A stretch of 64,000 bases of DNA from Sediminispirochaeta bajacaliforniensis DSM 16054 (GCF_000378205.1 NZ_KB899423.1:1-64000); one strand, 5' to 3'. Shown: positions 36,365 through 45,617, numbered from the stretch's first letter. Numbers and translations are program-made. The notes: generated by a model not told the origin, from the sequence alone.

Positions 36365-36934
36365 AAAATTCGTGCCGGGCAATTATTACTTGAACGTCCA
36401 GGTTTGATCTTCATCCTTTTCCTTGGGATGGGGATCAACCTTGTCGGCTACTACATTGTGTATTGGCTGGAGCTGCCGCTGTTTCTCGATAGCGTAGGAA
36501 CATTTTTGGCTGCTGCCGTTTTAGGTCCGTGGTTGGGTGCCGCCTGCGGCCTCTTTTCAAATCTCTTGATTGGACTTATCGACAATCCTGTTATGATCCC
36601 CTTTGCCCTGGTCAATATCGTTATTGGAATTATTGTCGGTCTTTTTTCCTGGCATTTTCGTTTTCGTTCTCTTTTTGTGGTTATTATTGCGGCGCTGGTT
36701 TCTGCCCTTGTTAGTTCATTATTGGGTACCGTGATAACTGTATTTGTTTTCGGCGGAGTCAGCGGAGGGGTTATCGACGCTTTTGTTGCAGGTATGGCAA
36801 CTTCCGGTAGAGAAATTTTTTCATCCACGTTCCTTGTCAGGCTTCCGGTCAACATTGGCGATAAATTGTTCAGCGCCTTTCTCATCCGGATTTTCCTGCT
36901 GTTATTTCCGGAACGGTGGAAAGGCTATGCTTAA
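36362..36934 (+). CDS. ECF transporter S-component-like membrane protein
   Basis: 190 aa with five to six hydrophobic segments. The region LPLFLDSVGTFLAAAVLGPW and LGAACGLFSNLLIGLIDNPV resembles substrate-binding (S) components of ECF vitamin transporters, where the first helices carry such Gly- and Ala-rich motifs. No ECF ATPases or T-component are nearby, so it could use shared ones or serve as a sensor. Its stop overlaps the start of a histidine kinase gene (TAATG), which ties the two functionally. The start is placed at 36362 by its promoter; an earlier frame from 36302 only overlaps the flavodiiron end. Confidence 0.65.
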   Translation: MKIRAGQLLLERPGLIFILFLGMGINLVGYYIVYWLELPLFLDSVGTFLAAAVLGPWLGAACGLFSNLLIGLIDNPVMIPFALVNIVIGIIVGLFSWHFRFRSLFVVIIAALVSALVSSLLGTVITVFVFGGVSGGVIDAFVAGMATSGREIFSSTFLVRLPVNIGDKLFSAFLIRIFLLLFPERWKGYA

Positions 36935-38541
36935 TGAGGAAGTTCTTTGCCGCTTTATTTTTTTCTCTCGTTATTTGTGCTCCGGAGATTTTTTGTCTAC
37001 AGAATCTGACGGTAGTGGGGGGAGCAAACGGTAACGTTCCCTATGAATACCTTGATGACAAGGGCCGCCCCAGGGGAATACTGGTGGATATATGGGATCT
37101 TTGGTCAAAAGAAAGTGGGGTTGAGGTTTCCTATCTCCTGGTTGATAACATCAAAGATGTCATTGATCTTGCCGGAAAAGATACATCCGGTCCTATTGTG
37201 CTTGCTCATGATCGTATCCCCGGTTTTTCCGATGATGCCGGCCGGTTTGAACATGGTGAGGTCTATTATGAGGTTCGACCTTCCATTTTCTATCACAAAA
37301 GGATCAGCGGTATTGTCAGGATTGAGGAGATGGCCGGATATGTGGTGGGGGTTGCTGCCGATTCCGGGATAGAAGAGCCCCTTGCAGAGGCGTATCCTTA
37401 TTTGGTGATCAGAAGCTATGACAGCCGACAGGCATTGTTGGCTGCCGTCCTGAGCCATCAAATTCATCTTTTTGTCGGTTACCCCCCCTCAATTATTCAT
37501 GAGATTGGTATCACCGGAAATGCTCGTGCATTTCGTTCGGGGAAGGCTCTTTCGTTTTCAATGCCCTTTGCACCTGTGCTGGTAAAGGGCCCGAAAGAGC
37601 TTCTGGAAAATATTCAAGAAGGCTTTTCCTCAATGAACGCCTTTGCTCGCAGTCTTGCAATTCACCGGCAAACTGGTTTCTTCAGGGGATGGTCGATCCG
37701 CTGGCCGCTAATAGCAGCGGTGGGCCTCGTTCTTATGGTTGGCTTGCTTTTTTCTCTCTTTTGGTTCTGGAAGCTTCAATTGGACAATCGCATTCGTCAG
37801 GCAACCGATGCTCTTGTCGAGCAGCGTCGGCAGTTGGAGACTTCCAGGGATGCACTGGCACATGCCCTTCGTGAGAAAGAAATTCTTCTCAAGGAGATTC
37901 ATCATCGAGTTAAAAACAATCTCCAGATTATTTCAAGCTTGGCCAATCTTATCCGGAATACAGGAGGTACCACCGACGAGGGACGGGATCCCTTTGCCGA
38001 ACTTCAGAGCCGTGTTGTATCGATGGCGAAAGTACATGAAGTGATCTATACCAACGAGCAGTTCGAGCAGGTTCCTCTGCGGGATCTCATTAAGGAGATA
38101 AGTGAATTGCTTATCTCTTCCATCGGGATGGGCCTGGCTATTCGTTTGTCGGTCACGTGCGATAACCTTGCCATAAATGTTGGTGATGCGACGGCTTTTT
38201 CTCTGATTATTCACGAGGCGGTGACGAATGCAATTAAACATGCCTTTGCTTCGGGGAGAAATAATATACTAGAAATTCTTGTACGCGAGATTAACAATAC
38301 GGTTGTTTTGTGCATAAAAGATAATGGTGCGGGCTTTCCAGCTGAACTTGATTTTGACGGAAAGAATCATTTGGGACTTTTCATGATAAAGCAGCTGGCT
38401 ACACAATTACGCGGCGAACTTGCATTGGATAATTGCGGGTACGAAGGTTCCGGTGCTCAGATAACGGTAAGATTTCCCCTGCCGGAAGCCCGCTTTGGGG
38501 GGCTTCCGGAGGGGAATAATAGAGACTACCTGCGACGATAG
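36934..38541 (+). CDS. Sensor histidine kinase with periplasmic binding-protein domain
   Basis: 535 aa. A signal/anchor segment (FFAALFFSLVICAPEIF) precedes a periplasmic domain of the SBP family 3 type (residues about 22-250; NGNVPYEYLDDKGRPRGILV). A membrane helix (WPLIAAVGLVLMVGLLFSLF, about 253-277) and a coiled-coil follow. The HisKA_2-type phosphoacceptor is EIHHRVKNNLQIISSLANLI (His near 323), and the ATPase has IIHEAVTNAIKHAF and CIKDNGAGFP. No response regulator gene is adjacent. The ATG overlaps the stop of the ECF-like gene. Its 3' end overlaps the convergent gene by 16 bp. Confidence 0.9.
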   Translation: MRKFFAALFFSLVICAPEIFCLQNLTVVGGANGNVPYEYLDDKGRPRGILVDIWDLWSKESGVEVSYLLVDNIKDVIDLAGKDTSGPIVLAHDRIPGFSDDAGRFEHGEVYYEVRPSIFYHKRISGIVRIEEMAGYVVGVAADSGIEEPLAEAYPYLVIRSYDSRQALLAAVLSHQIHLFVGYPPSIIHEIGITGNARAFRSGKALSFSMPFAPVLVKGPKELLENIQEGFSSMNAFARSLAIHRQTGFFRGWSIRWPLIAAVGLVLMVGLLFSLFWFWKLQLDNRIRQATDALVEQRRQLETSRDALAHALREKEILLKEIHHRVKNNLQIISSLANLIRNTGGTTDEGRDPFAELQSRVVSMAKVHEVIYTNEQFEQVPLRDLIKEISELLISSIGMGLAIRLSVTCDNLAINVGDATAFSLIIHEAVTNAIKHAFASGRNNILEILVREINNTVVLCIKDNGAGFPAELDFDGKNHLGLFMIKQLATQLRGELALDNCGYEGSGAQITVRFPLPEARFGGLPEGNNRDYLRR

Positions 38542-39026
38542 CCTCCCATTCCAGGCGCAGGCACCATATGGTTCGAATCATCGTAATCTGATTCGAAACA
38601 GCCCCATTCCTCATGGAATCTTCCGGGACCTCCGGGACCCATATGGCCGTAGAAGCGGGAAAGGTCATATGTCTGACCGTCTATGGTCGCTTTCACCAAG
38701 CGAAGATAGACCGCATCACTTGTAGTTCTTGCCGGCCGCCAGTTTGCGGGAGCAACAAATCCCTCAACGCTTACATTTTCTCCATTGGAAAGTTCAAGAC
38801 TGTCTGCTAGAAACATGGGGAACATCAAGCGATAGATTTTCCCGTCGTCTCCTTTCAACTCGGGAAAGCCTGAAAAGCTTGCATAGATCTTTCCGCTTAC
38901 GGTTACTGTTTGGTAAGGATTGCCCTGAAAGTCTTCATCTTCCTGGGCTCCCTCTGCAAAAAGGGTAGAGCCGGAAGAAAAAATCATTCCAGCAGCAATA
39001 ATGAACATGATCGTGTATCTTTTCAT
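38526..39026 (-). CDS. Small exported protein, function unknown
   Basis: 166 aa. Signal peptide MKRYTIMFIIAAGMIFSSGS with cleavage probably near LFAEGAQ. The mature part has a beta domain that looks OB-like (YQTVTVSGKIYASFSGFPEL and SVEGFVAPANWRPARTTSD) and a Gly/Met/His/Arg-rich tail (GHMGPGGPGRFHEEWG and GMGGYRRR) that could bind metal. I do not recognise the family. The ATG at 39026 is supported by GGAGGCGTTCA. It overlaps the end of the histidine kinase on the other strand. Confidence 0.65.
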   Translation of the reverse strand: MKRYTIMFIIAAGMIFSSGSTLFAEGAQEDEDFQGNPYQTVTVSGKIYASFSGFPELKGDDGKIYRLMFPMFLADSLELSNGENVSVEGFVAPANWRPARTTSDAVYLRLVKATIDGQTYDLSRFYGHMGPGGPGRFHEEWGCFESDYDDSNHMVPAPGMGGYRRR

Positions 39027-39221
39027 TGAACGCCTCCTTCGGTTTTCGTTGTCTGATACCAATAATAGGCCGGTGATGTGAACCGAATGTGAACGGCTTG
39101 TGTTACTGTTGCGAATTTTGGCAGTGAATCACCACCAGGATTCCTGACACTACCTGATACCGCCCTTGCTCCCCGCCAGTGGAACATGGTACCATCCCAC
39201 TCTCTCGGAAGGAGTGTTTGT

Positions 39222-40085
39222 ATGGACATCCTTGAACAGATCAAAAGTGAGTATCCCAACTACAACAGCACCAGAAAGCGTATTGCTTCGTTTATTTTGG
39301 AAAATCCGACTCGCTGCTGTTTTCTCTCTTTGAAGGAATTTGCTGAAGAGGCTCGTTCTACCGAGGTCACTGTTCTCAATTTTTGCCGTTCTCTGGGGCT
39401 CGGACGCTATGTCGAACTAAAAAAAGCTTTGCAATCGCATGTATTAATCTGGACACGACCCGCGGATCGAATGAAGGCCCTTGCAAGTCGAAGCAGCGAC
39501 AGTAACGAATTGTTCGACCAGGTGGTTAAGTCGGAGCAAAAAGCCCTGCGAGCGACCTTTGAGCATAACGGTCCCAAGCAAATTCTTTCTTTCATTCAGA
39601 TGATACGGAAGGCTCGCCGGGTTTTTGTAGCCGCACATGGTGCAAGTCGTATTTTCTCTTCGGTTATTACCTACAGGCTCTCGCTTTTGGGGGTTGATAT
39701 CAGCGAATTGGATATGGATAATCCCCATAAAACGATTTTTCGGCTGTTAAGCTGTAATCCTGCAGAGAGCCTTTTAATCGCTATAGCAACACCTCCGTAC
39801 GGAAAAAGTACCATTGCAACTACCCGAATGTGCCGGTCCCGGGGAATCCCCGTGGTTACCATTACCGACAGTACCCTTTCTCCCTTGGTTGCCATGGCTG
39901 AGACCGCACTGATTTGCCCGACGGAATTGATGGGGCTCACCAATTCTCCCACCTCCATTATGGCGATCATCGATATTATTGCCGTACTCTTTCTTGCCGA
40001 GAAACAGGAGGACGAATTCTCCCGCCAAGAGGCTGTTACACAGCAATATGAACATTATCTTAAATTATTCAATAACGAATTATAG
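39222..40085 (+). CDS. RpiR-family transcriptional regulator
   Basis: 287 aa. N-terminal HTH_6 domain (NYNSTRKRIASFILENPTRC, LKEFAEEARSTEVTVLNFCR) and a C-terminal SIS domain (about residues 130-265; VFVAAHGASRIFSSVITYRL, AESLLIAIATPPYGKSTIAT) that binds phospho-sugars in relatives. The start at 39222 has GGAAGGAG ten bases upstream. It precedes the peptide-type ABC operon by 83 bp, with a 19-bp palindrome in between, so it probably regulates that operon. A phosphosugar ligand with a peptide importer would point to a glycopeptide or muropeptide substrate, but that is only a guess. Confidence 0.9.
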   Translation: MDILEQIKSEYPNYNSTRKRIASFILENPTRCCFLSLKEFAEEARSTEVTVLNFCRSLGLGRYVELKKALQSHVLIWTRPADRMKALASRSSDSNELFDQVVKSEQKALRATFEHNGPKQILSFIQMIRKARRVFVAAHGASRIFSSVITYRLSLLGVDISELDMDNPHKTIFRLLSCNPAESLLIAIATPPYGKSTIATTRMCRSRGIPVVTITDSTLSPLVAMAETALICPTELMGLTNSPTSIMAIIDIIAVLFLAEKQEDEFSRQEAVTQQYEHYLKLFNNEL

Positions 40086-40088
40086 TTA

Positions 40089-40107
40089 AAACTTTAAATT
40101 AAAGTTT
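40089..40107. promoter_or_regulatory. Palindromic operator for the RpiR regulator
   Basis: AAACTTTAAATTAAAGTTT is a perfect 19-bp palindrome just after the rpiR-like stop codon. It resembles the AT-rich symmetric sites of RpiR-family regulators such as HexR. It ends four bases upstream of the -35 of the next promoter. Confidence 0.65.
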
Positions 40108-40110
40108 ATA

Positions 40111-40139
40111 TTGACCCTCTCCCCCAGCTCTGATACCAT
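40111..40139 (+). promoter_or_regulatory. Promoter of the ABC importer operon
   Basis: TTGACC (40111-40116), a 17-bp spacer and TACCAT (40134-40139) precede the first permease gene by 29 bp. Confidence 0.6.
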
Positions 40140-40168
40140 CTATCTAACCTTTTTCGGGGGCTCTTCTC

Positions 40169-41158
40169 ATGTGGAAATATATCCTCAAACGACTCTTGAT
40201 GATGATTCCTGTGCTCATCGGTGTGACCTTTATTGTATTTTTTATCATGGCACTGACTCCAGGCGATCCTGCTGCAATTATCCTTGGTGATCAGGCTAGT
40301 GCCGAGGCCCTTGCCCTGAAGCGGATCGAACTTGGACTCGATAAACCCATACCGATACGTTACCTCAACTACGTAAATGATATGCTTCATGGGGATCTAG
40401 GTACCTCATACAAAAATCAGATCAAGGTATGGGATCAGGTGTGGGATAAGTTCCCCAACACCGCTATTCTTGCCGTTGCCGGTATTTTGGTTGCCCTCTT
40501 GATTGGAATTCCGGTTGGTATCCTCTCTGCAAAAAAGCAATATACCTTCATGGATAACTCCTCGATGGTGCTTTCCCTTATAGGCGTGTCCATGCCCAAC
40601 TTCTGGCTTGGGCTTCTTCTTTCTCTCTTTTTCGCATTGAAACTTGGCTGGCTGCCCTCTCAGGGGATGGGAACAGGTTTCCTTCCCTTATTGAGAAGCC
40701 TGGTTCTCCCGGCTATCACCCTGGGAACAGGGGCTGCCGCAACCGTTGTTCGAATGACCCGATCTTCCATGCTTGAGGTGATCCGCCAGGATTATATCTC
40801 TACTGCAAGGGCAAAGGGACTCTCCGAAAAAGCCGTCACCAAACACCATATGCTGAAGAATGCGATGATTCCGATCGTTACGGCGGTAGGTTTGCAATTT
40901 GGGCAGCTGCTCGGAGGGGCGATGCTTACCGAAACGATTTTCTCATGGCCGGGGCTTGGACGACTGATGGTGGATTCGATTACCAGTAAGGACATCCCGA
41001 TGGTCCTTGGGGCGGTAATTTTCATGGCGGTTATGTTTTCATTTGTAAATCTTCTCGTGGACATTATTTACGCGTTTATCGATCCGCGCATCAAAAGTCA
41101 ATACGATAAGGCTGGGGTAAAACGGATTGGCTTTAAAAAGAGGGGTATTGCAGCATGA
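40169..41158 (+). CDS. ABC transporter permease, peptide/nickel type (DppB-like)
   Basis: 329 aa with six hydrophobic segments. The family start (MWKYILKRLLMMIPVLIGVT) is followed by FIVFFIMALTPGDPAAIILG and the EAA loop (DYISTARAKGLSEKAVTKHH). It forms the membrane channel of a peptide/opine/nickel-class importer with the DppC-like protein downstream. It is the first gene of the operon and overlaps the next by 4 bp (ATGA). The ribosome-binding site is weak (GGGGGC). Confidence 0.92.
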   Translation: MWKYILKRLLMMIPVLIGVTFIVFFIMALTPGDPAAIILGDQASAEALALKRIELGLDKPIPIRYLNYVNDMLHGDLGTSYKNQIKVWDQVWDKFPNTAILAVAGILVALLIGIPVGILSAKKQYTFMDNSSMVLSLIGVSMPNFWLGLLLSLFFALKLGWLPSQGMGTGFLPLLRSLVLPAITLGTGAAATVVRMTRSSMLEVIRQDYISTARAKGLSEKAVTKHHMLKNAMIPIVTAVGLQFGQLLGGAMLTETIFSWPGLGRLMVDSITSKDIPMVLGAVIFMAVMFSFVNLLVDIIYAFIDPRIKSQYDKAGVKRIGFKKRGIAA

Positions 41159-42039
41159 GTAGCGAACCCAAGGCTCGTTCCCTCTGGAAAGAAACCTGGA
41201 GAAGGCTGAAAAAGAACAGGCTTGCCGTTGCTGGTATGCTTTTTTTAATTGCCCTGGTGCTGATCGCCATTGCAACGATCGTCATAGACTTGGTGATGCA
41301 CAACGCAATCTATAATGACTATGTCATTAAACAGAACCTGCGACTTCGTCTGAAAGGGCCCAGCCCCGAGCACATTTTTGGCCTTGATGAGTTCGGCCGG
41401 GATATTTTCCTTCGTATGATTTGGGGAATTCGCTATTCGCTCTTTATGGGGACGATTGCGATTGCCCTATCCACCATTGCCGGCGGCATACTTGGGGCGA
41501 TCGCAGGCTATTACGGCAAGGCGACCGACAATATCATCATGCGTTTCATGGATATTCTGCTTGCCATTCCATCCATGCTTTTGGCAACCGCTATTGTTGC
41601 CGCCTTAGGAACGAGTCTTACCAACCTGCTTTTGGCGATTGCCATCAGCTATGTACCCACCTTCGCCCGTACCGTCAGGGCTTCGGTGCTGACGATCAAG
41701 GACCAGGAGTTCATTGAAGCGGCAAGGGCTCTAGGGGCGGGAGACGGAAGGATCATCTTCAAGTACATCATTCCGAATTCACTTGCACCTTTGATCGTCC
41801 AGGCCACATTGGGCGTTGCAGGTGCGATTTTGTCCATAGCCGGACTCTCGTTTTTAGGGCTCGGCATTCAGCCTCCCACTCCTGAGTGGGGATCGATGCT
41901 CTCGAGTGCCCGTTCCTACATTCGTGAGGGGTGGCACATCACCGTTATCCCGGGGCTCGGCATCATGCTAACCATTTTGGCACTGAATGTCATGGGTGAC
42001 GGGCTACGCGATGCACTTGACCCGCATCTGAAGAACTGA
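41155..42039 (+). CDS. ABC transporter permease, peptide/nickel type (DppC-like)
   Basis: 294 aa. It has an N-terminal soluble part and a first helix (LAVAGMLFLIALVLIAIATI), the FGLDEFGRDIFLRMIWGIRY motif common to DppC/OppC, five further helices and the EAA loop (QEFIEAARALGAGDGRIIFK). It pairs with the DppB-like permease. The ATG overlaps the dppB-like stop, and the ATPase gene follows at 11 bp. Confidence 0.92.
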   Translation: MSSEPKARSLWKETWRRLKKNRLAVAGMLFLIALVLIAIATIVIDLVMHNAIYNDYVIKQNLRLRLKGPSPEHIFGLDEFGRDIFLRMIWGIRYSLFMGTIAIALSTIAGGILGAIAGYYGKATDNIIMRFMDILLAIPSMLLATAIVAALGTSLTNLLLAIAISYVPTFARTVRASVLTIKDQEFIEAARALGAGDGRIIFKYIIPNSLAPLIVQATLGVAGAILSIAGLSFLGLGIQPPTPEWGSMLSSARSYIREGWHITVIPGLGIMLTILALNVMGDGLRDALDPHLKN

Positions 42040-42050
42040 GGAGCGTAACG

Positions 42051-43025
42051 ATGGACGAGCCTTTGCTCACGGTAGACAACCTGACCGTTAATTATGAAAC
42101 AGACGATGGTATTGTGCAGGCGCTGAACGGGGTCTCCATTTCTGTGGGGCAGGGAGAGACACTTGGCTTGGTCGGGGAGACTGGGGCGGGAAAGACAACC
42201 CTTGCAAGGGGAATCATGCGCCTGGTTCCTTCTCCTCCGGGAAAGATCAAATCCGGATCAATCATGTTCGAGGGTAGGGACTTGCTGAAGCTGAACGAAG
42301 CCGAGATGCGAACCGTTCGCGGGAAGTCCGTTTCCATGATTTTTCAGGATCCGATGACCAGCCTGAACCCAATCTTAAGCATCGGTGAACAGATACAGGA
42401 GGTGATTGCCACCCACAATCGGGAACTCTCGAAGGAAAAGCTGCGGAAGCAGGCGAACGATATGCTGGAATTGGTTGGAATCTCCGCAGATCGGGCGCAT
42501 GAATTTCCTCATCAGTTTTCCGGCGGGATGAAGCAGCGCGTCATTATTGCCATCGCCCTTGCCTGTAATCCGAAGCTGTTAATTGCCGATGAGCCAACCA
42601 CGGCTTTGGATGTGACCATCCAGGCGCAGGTTTTGGACATGATCAGGACCCTGAAGGAAAAGATGAATACGGCCATGCTCCTGATTACCCATGATCTTGG
42701 GGTTGTAGCCCAGAACTGCAACAGGGTGGCGGTTATCTATGCAGGAGAGATTGTCGAAATGGGGACTATTCGTCAGATATTCAAGAATCCGACCCACCCA
42801 TACACCATTGGGTTGCTCGAATCGATTCCTTCTCTTGCAAAAGAGGTTCATCGCCTCAATCCGGTTAAGGGAATGATGCCCGATCCCACCAATTTGCCGG
42901 TGGGGTGCAAATTCAACCCTCGGTGTAAGCATGCCTTCGAACCATGCTATGGCAAGGTGCCGCCGCTTACCGATATTGGCGCTGGTCAGCTGGTCAGATG
43001 CTATCTCGCAAAGGATAAGAGTTGA
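42051..43025 (+). CDS. ABC transporter ATPase, DppD/OppD-like
   Basis: 324 aa. Walker A (GLVGETGAGKTTLARGIMRL), Q-loop (MIFQDPMTSLNPILSIGEQI), signature (HQFSGGMKQRVIIAIALACN), Walker B (LLIADEPTTALDVTIQAQVL) and H-loop (LLITHDLGVVAQNCNRVAVI). The C-terminal oligopeptide-type extension with its Fe-S-like Cys cluster (VGCKFNPRCKHAFEPCYGKV) is present. It powers the importer together with the DppF-like ATPase, whose gene starts one base past this stop. Confidence 0.93.
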   Translation: MDEPLLTVDNLTVNYETDDGIVQALNGVSISVGQGETLGLVGETGAGKTTLARGIMRLVPSPPGKIKSGSIMFEGRDLLKLNEAEMRTVRGKSVSMIFQDPMTSLNPILSIGEQIQEVIATHNRELSKEKLRKQANDMLELVGISADRAHEFPHQFSGGMKQRVIIAIALACNPKLLIADEPTTALDVTIQAQVLDMIRTLKEKMNTAMLLITHDLGVVAQNCNRVAVIYAGEIVEMGTIRQIFKNPTHPYTIGLLESIPSLAKEVHRLNPVKGMMPDPTNLPVGCKFNPRCKHAFEPCYGKVPPLTDIGAGQLVRCYLAKDKS

Positions 43026-43026
43026 T

Positions 43027-43995
43027 ATGGCAGAGAAACAGGAGATTCTGAGAGTTGAGCACCTGAAGAAATACTTTGATACCCCCTCGGGATTGCTTCA
43101 TGCGGTTGATGACCTCTCCTTTTCCATCAACAAGGGAGAGACCCTCGGAGTAGTCGGCGAATCGGGCTGTGGTAAATCGACCCTCGGCAGGACCATCCTT
43201 CGGCTTCACGAACCGACAAGCGGGAACATTTGGTTCGAAGGTCGGGAAATTACCAGTTGCAACAAACGGGAGATGAAAAATCTGCGTAAGCATATGCAGA
43301 TCATTTTTCAGGACCCTTTTGCCTCTCTTAACCCCCGTATGACCGTGGGAGAGACCATTTCCGAGAGCCTTCTCATCCAGAAGCTTGTTGGAGGGAAAGA
43401 TAAAGCCAGGCTCGAGAAAGAGGTGACGGAATTGATGGATATGGTGGGTATAGCCCCCCGGCTCATCAACAGCTATCCCCATGAGCTGGATGGTGGTAGG
43501 CGACAACGGGTTGGAATTGCCCGAGTGCTTGCCCTCAAACCTCTGTTTATCGTGTGTGATGAGCCGGTGTCCGCCCTTGATGTCTCGATTCAGGCACAGG
43601 TACTCAACCTGATGCAGGATCTTCAGGAGGAATTCGGCTTTACCTATCTGTTCATTACCCACGACCTTTCGGTGGTAAAGCATCTTTCCAATGAGATTTT
43701 GGTTATGTATCTGGGAAAGGTGGTGGAAAAAGCCCCGGCTTCCGCGCTTTTTGCCAATCCGCTCCATCCCTATACACAGGCCCTGCTATCGGCCATTCCC
43801 GTTCCGGATCCCGATTTTCCAGTCAGCCGCATCTTACTGGAAGGGGAATTGACAAGCCCTATCGATCCAAAACCGGGATGCCGGTTTGCGCGACGCTGCC
43901 CTAAGGCAACGGAGGCGTGCCTGAAAGGGGATATTCCCTTTGTTGAGGTTGAGCCGAACCACTTTGCGGCTTGCATCATGATTGGTAAGACTTGA
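43027..43995 (+). CDS. ABC transporter ATPase, DppF/OppF-like, with variant signature
   Basis: 322 aa. Walker A ([20 protein letters not shown]), Q-loop ([20 protein letters not shown]), Walker B ([20 protein letters not shown]), H-loop ([20 protein letters not shown]). The ABC signature reads [20 protein letters not shown], with Asp for the usual Ser and Arg for the usual Gln of FSGGQ. The C-terminal Cys cluster ([20 protein letters not shown]) is normal. The start at 43027 fits the family and follows the previous stop by one base; a frame from 42931 is a shadow. If the altered signature weakens one ATP site, this would be an asymmetric ABC pair. Confidence 0.92.
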   Translation: MAEKQEILRVEHLKKYFDTPSGLLHAVDDLSFSINKGETLGVVGESGCGKSTLGRTILRLHEPTSGNIWFEGREITSCNKREMKNLRKHMQIIFQDPFASLNPRMTVGETISESLLIQKLVGGKDKARLEKEVTELMDMVGIAPRLINSYPHELDGGRRQRVGIARVLALKPLFIVCDEPVSALDVSIQAQVLNLMQDLQEEFGFTYLFITHDLSVVKHLSNEILVMYLGKVVEKAPASALFANPLHPYTQALLSAIPVPDPDFPVSRILLEGELTSPIDPKPGCRFARRCPKATEACLKGDIPFVEVEPNHFAACIMIGKT

Positions 43996-44043
43996 TAGCC
44001 CCGCTTTGCAGGGTAAAACGATATCAAGAAAAAGGAGAGAAGC

Positions 44044-45573
44044 ATGAAAAAAGCTCTGACATGTTTGCTGTTCTTGCTCATCGCCTGCTCTTTTGTTTTT
44101 GCTAATGGAGCAAGTGAGGCATCCGCCGCTTCCGGTGGGTACAAGGACACCATCACCTTTGCACAGGGAGCGGACGTTACCTCGTTTGATCCCCACATTG
44201 GAAAGGAAACTCCCGCCGTGGCCGTGACCAACCACATCTACGATACCTTGGTGGATATCGATTCGGTCAGCGGTGAGGTGGTTCCTCAGATTGCGGAACG
44301 ATGGGAACAGATTTCCGATGTTTCCTACAGGTTTTTCATCCGTAAGGGATTAAAATTTCACAACGGCGAGGATCTTACTGCCGATGATGTGAAATTCTCC
44401 CTTGACCGGGCCATTGCCAGTGCAGCGGTTTCCTACATCGTTGATTTTATCAAGGATGTAAAGGTTGAGGACGACTATACCGTAGTGGTGACCACCAAGG
44501 CCCCCTATGCTCCTGCCTTGCGTAACCTTGCGGTTCCCTTTGCCGCTATTGTTCCGAAGGACTATGTGGAGGCAAATCCCGACATTCTCAAGACCAAGCC
44601 CGTCGGTTCCGGGCCGTATAAATTTGTCTCATGGGCCCAGAGTGACAGCTGTAAGCTTGAGGCCTTCGACGACTATTATGCCGGTGCTCCGAAAACCAAG
44701 TACCTGGTTATGAAGGTTATTCCCGAGGCTGCTCAGAGGACCATCGCGCTGGAGACCGGCGAGGTGGATCTGTCCTATGATATTCTTACCTCCGACCTGA
44801 AGAGGGTAAGAGAGAATGAAAAACTTACTCTCTACGAAGCACCCTCCCTTACCTGTTTCTATATCTCCATGAACATGAGAAAGAAACCCTTCGATAATAA
44901 GCTGGTCCGACAGGCGATCAACTACGCCATCGATCGACAGCTTTTGGTTGATACGGTAAACAGCGGTACCGGTGCTCCTGCCGATGCCATCATTGCACCG
45001 GCGGTTTTCGGCTACTACTCTCCGGGACAGTATGACTACAATCCCGAGAAGGCTAAGAAACTGCTTGCCGAGGCCGGTTATCCGAATGGCTTCTCCTGTA
45101 GTCTTTGGGTCAATAACAATCAGACCCGTGTTGAGATGTGTCAGGCGATTCAGGAGATGCTCAGAGAGGTTGGTATCACCTGCAAGATCGAAGTAATGGA
45201 ATTTGGTGCCTTCATCAGTCGTTCCACCAGCGGTGAGCACGATATGGCTTACTTCGGCTGGGTTACTTCCACCAAGGACGCTGATTACACCTACTACTCC
45301 CTGGAGCACTCATCACAGCAGGGTGCAGCCGGAAACCGTACCTTTATCGCCGATCCCGAGGTCGACCGCCTTATCGAGCTTGCCAGGACCAATACCGATA
45401 CGGACACCCGTCGCGAAGCGTATAAGGATCTTGCAATTCTGCTCAAGGATATTGCCAACAACGCTCCGATTATTTATACCGCAATTACGGCGGGTTCGAG
45501 CAATAAGGTCGAGAACTTTGCTCTCGACCCCATTGGATATCACAAACTCGAAGGTGTCACCGTTCATAATTAG
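44044..45573 (+). CDS. ABC transporter substrate-binding protein, peptide/nickel family 5
   Basis: 509 aa. The signal peptide (MKKALTCLLFLLIACSFVFA) ends in ANGASE, the form common in spirochaetal binding proteins; LIAC at residues 12-15 could alternatively be a lipobox. The mature part is the SBP_bac_5 fold: FDPHIGKETPAVAVTNHIYD, GLKFHNGEDLTADDVKFSLD, and AINYAIDRQLLVDTVNSGTG. It delivers a peptide-like ligand to the permeases. GGAGAG is six bases before the ATG. A strong GC hairpin follows the stop, which may protect the transcript. Confidence 0.93.
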   Translation: MKKALTCLLFLLIACSFVFANGASEASAASGGYKDTITFAQGADVTSFDPHIGKETPAVAVTNHIYDTLVDIDSVSGEVVPQIAERWEQISDVSYRFFIRKGLKFHNGEDLTADDVKFSLDRAIASAAVSYIVDFIKDVKVEDDYTVVVTTKAPYAPALRNLAVPFAAIVPKDYVEANPDILKTKPVGSGPYKFVSWAQSDSCKLEAFDDYYAGAPKTKYLVMKVIPEAAQRTIALETGEVDLSYDILTSDLKRVRENEKLTLYEAPSLTCFYISMNMRKKPFDNKLVRQAINYAIDRQLLVDTVNSGTGAPADAIIAPAVFGYYSPGQYDYNPEKAKKLLAEAGYPNGFSCSLWVNNNQTRVEMCQAIQEMLREVGITCKIEVMEFGAFISRSTSGEHDMAYFGWVTSTKDADYTYYSLEHSSQQGAAGNRTFIADPEVDRLIELARTNTDTDTRREAYKDLAILLKDIANNAPIIYTAITAGSSNKVENFALDPIGYHKLEGVTVHN

Positions 45574-45586
45574 TCGTTCATATTTC

Positions 45587-45617
45587 GGGAAAAGGGGCCC
45601 CAAAGGGCCCTTTTCCC
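45587..45617 (+). promoter_or_regulatory. Intercistronic hairpin after the binding-protein gene
   Basis: GGGAAAAGGGGCCC pairs with GGGCCCTTTTCCC with one bulged G and a short CAAA loop. No U-tract follows; a Shine-Dalgarno (AGGAGG) for the next gene comes 7 bases later. Its likely role is 3'-end stabilisation of the upstream mRNA or partial termination, which would raise binding-protein levels over the enzymes downstream. Confidence 0.65.

Noticed and set aside
43988-44043. Terminator between the last ATPase and the binding-protein gene
   Set aside because: Only a short imperfect CCCCGC/GCAGGG stem with no T-run. The genes are read as one operon.
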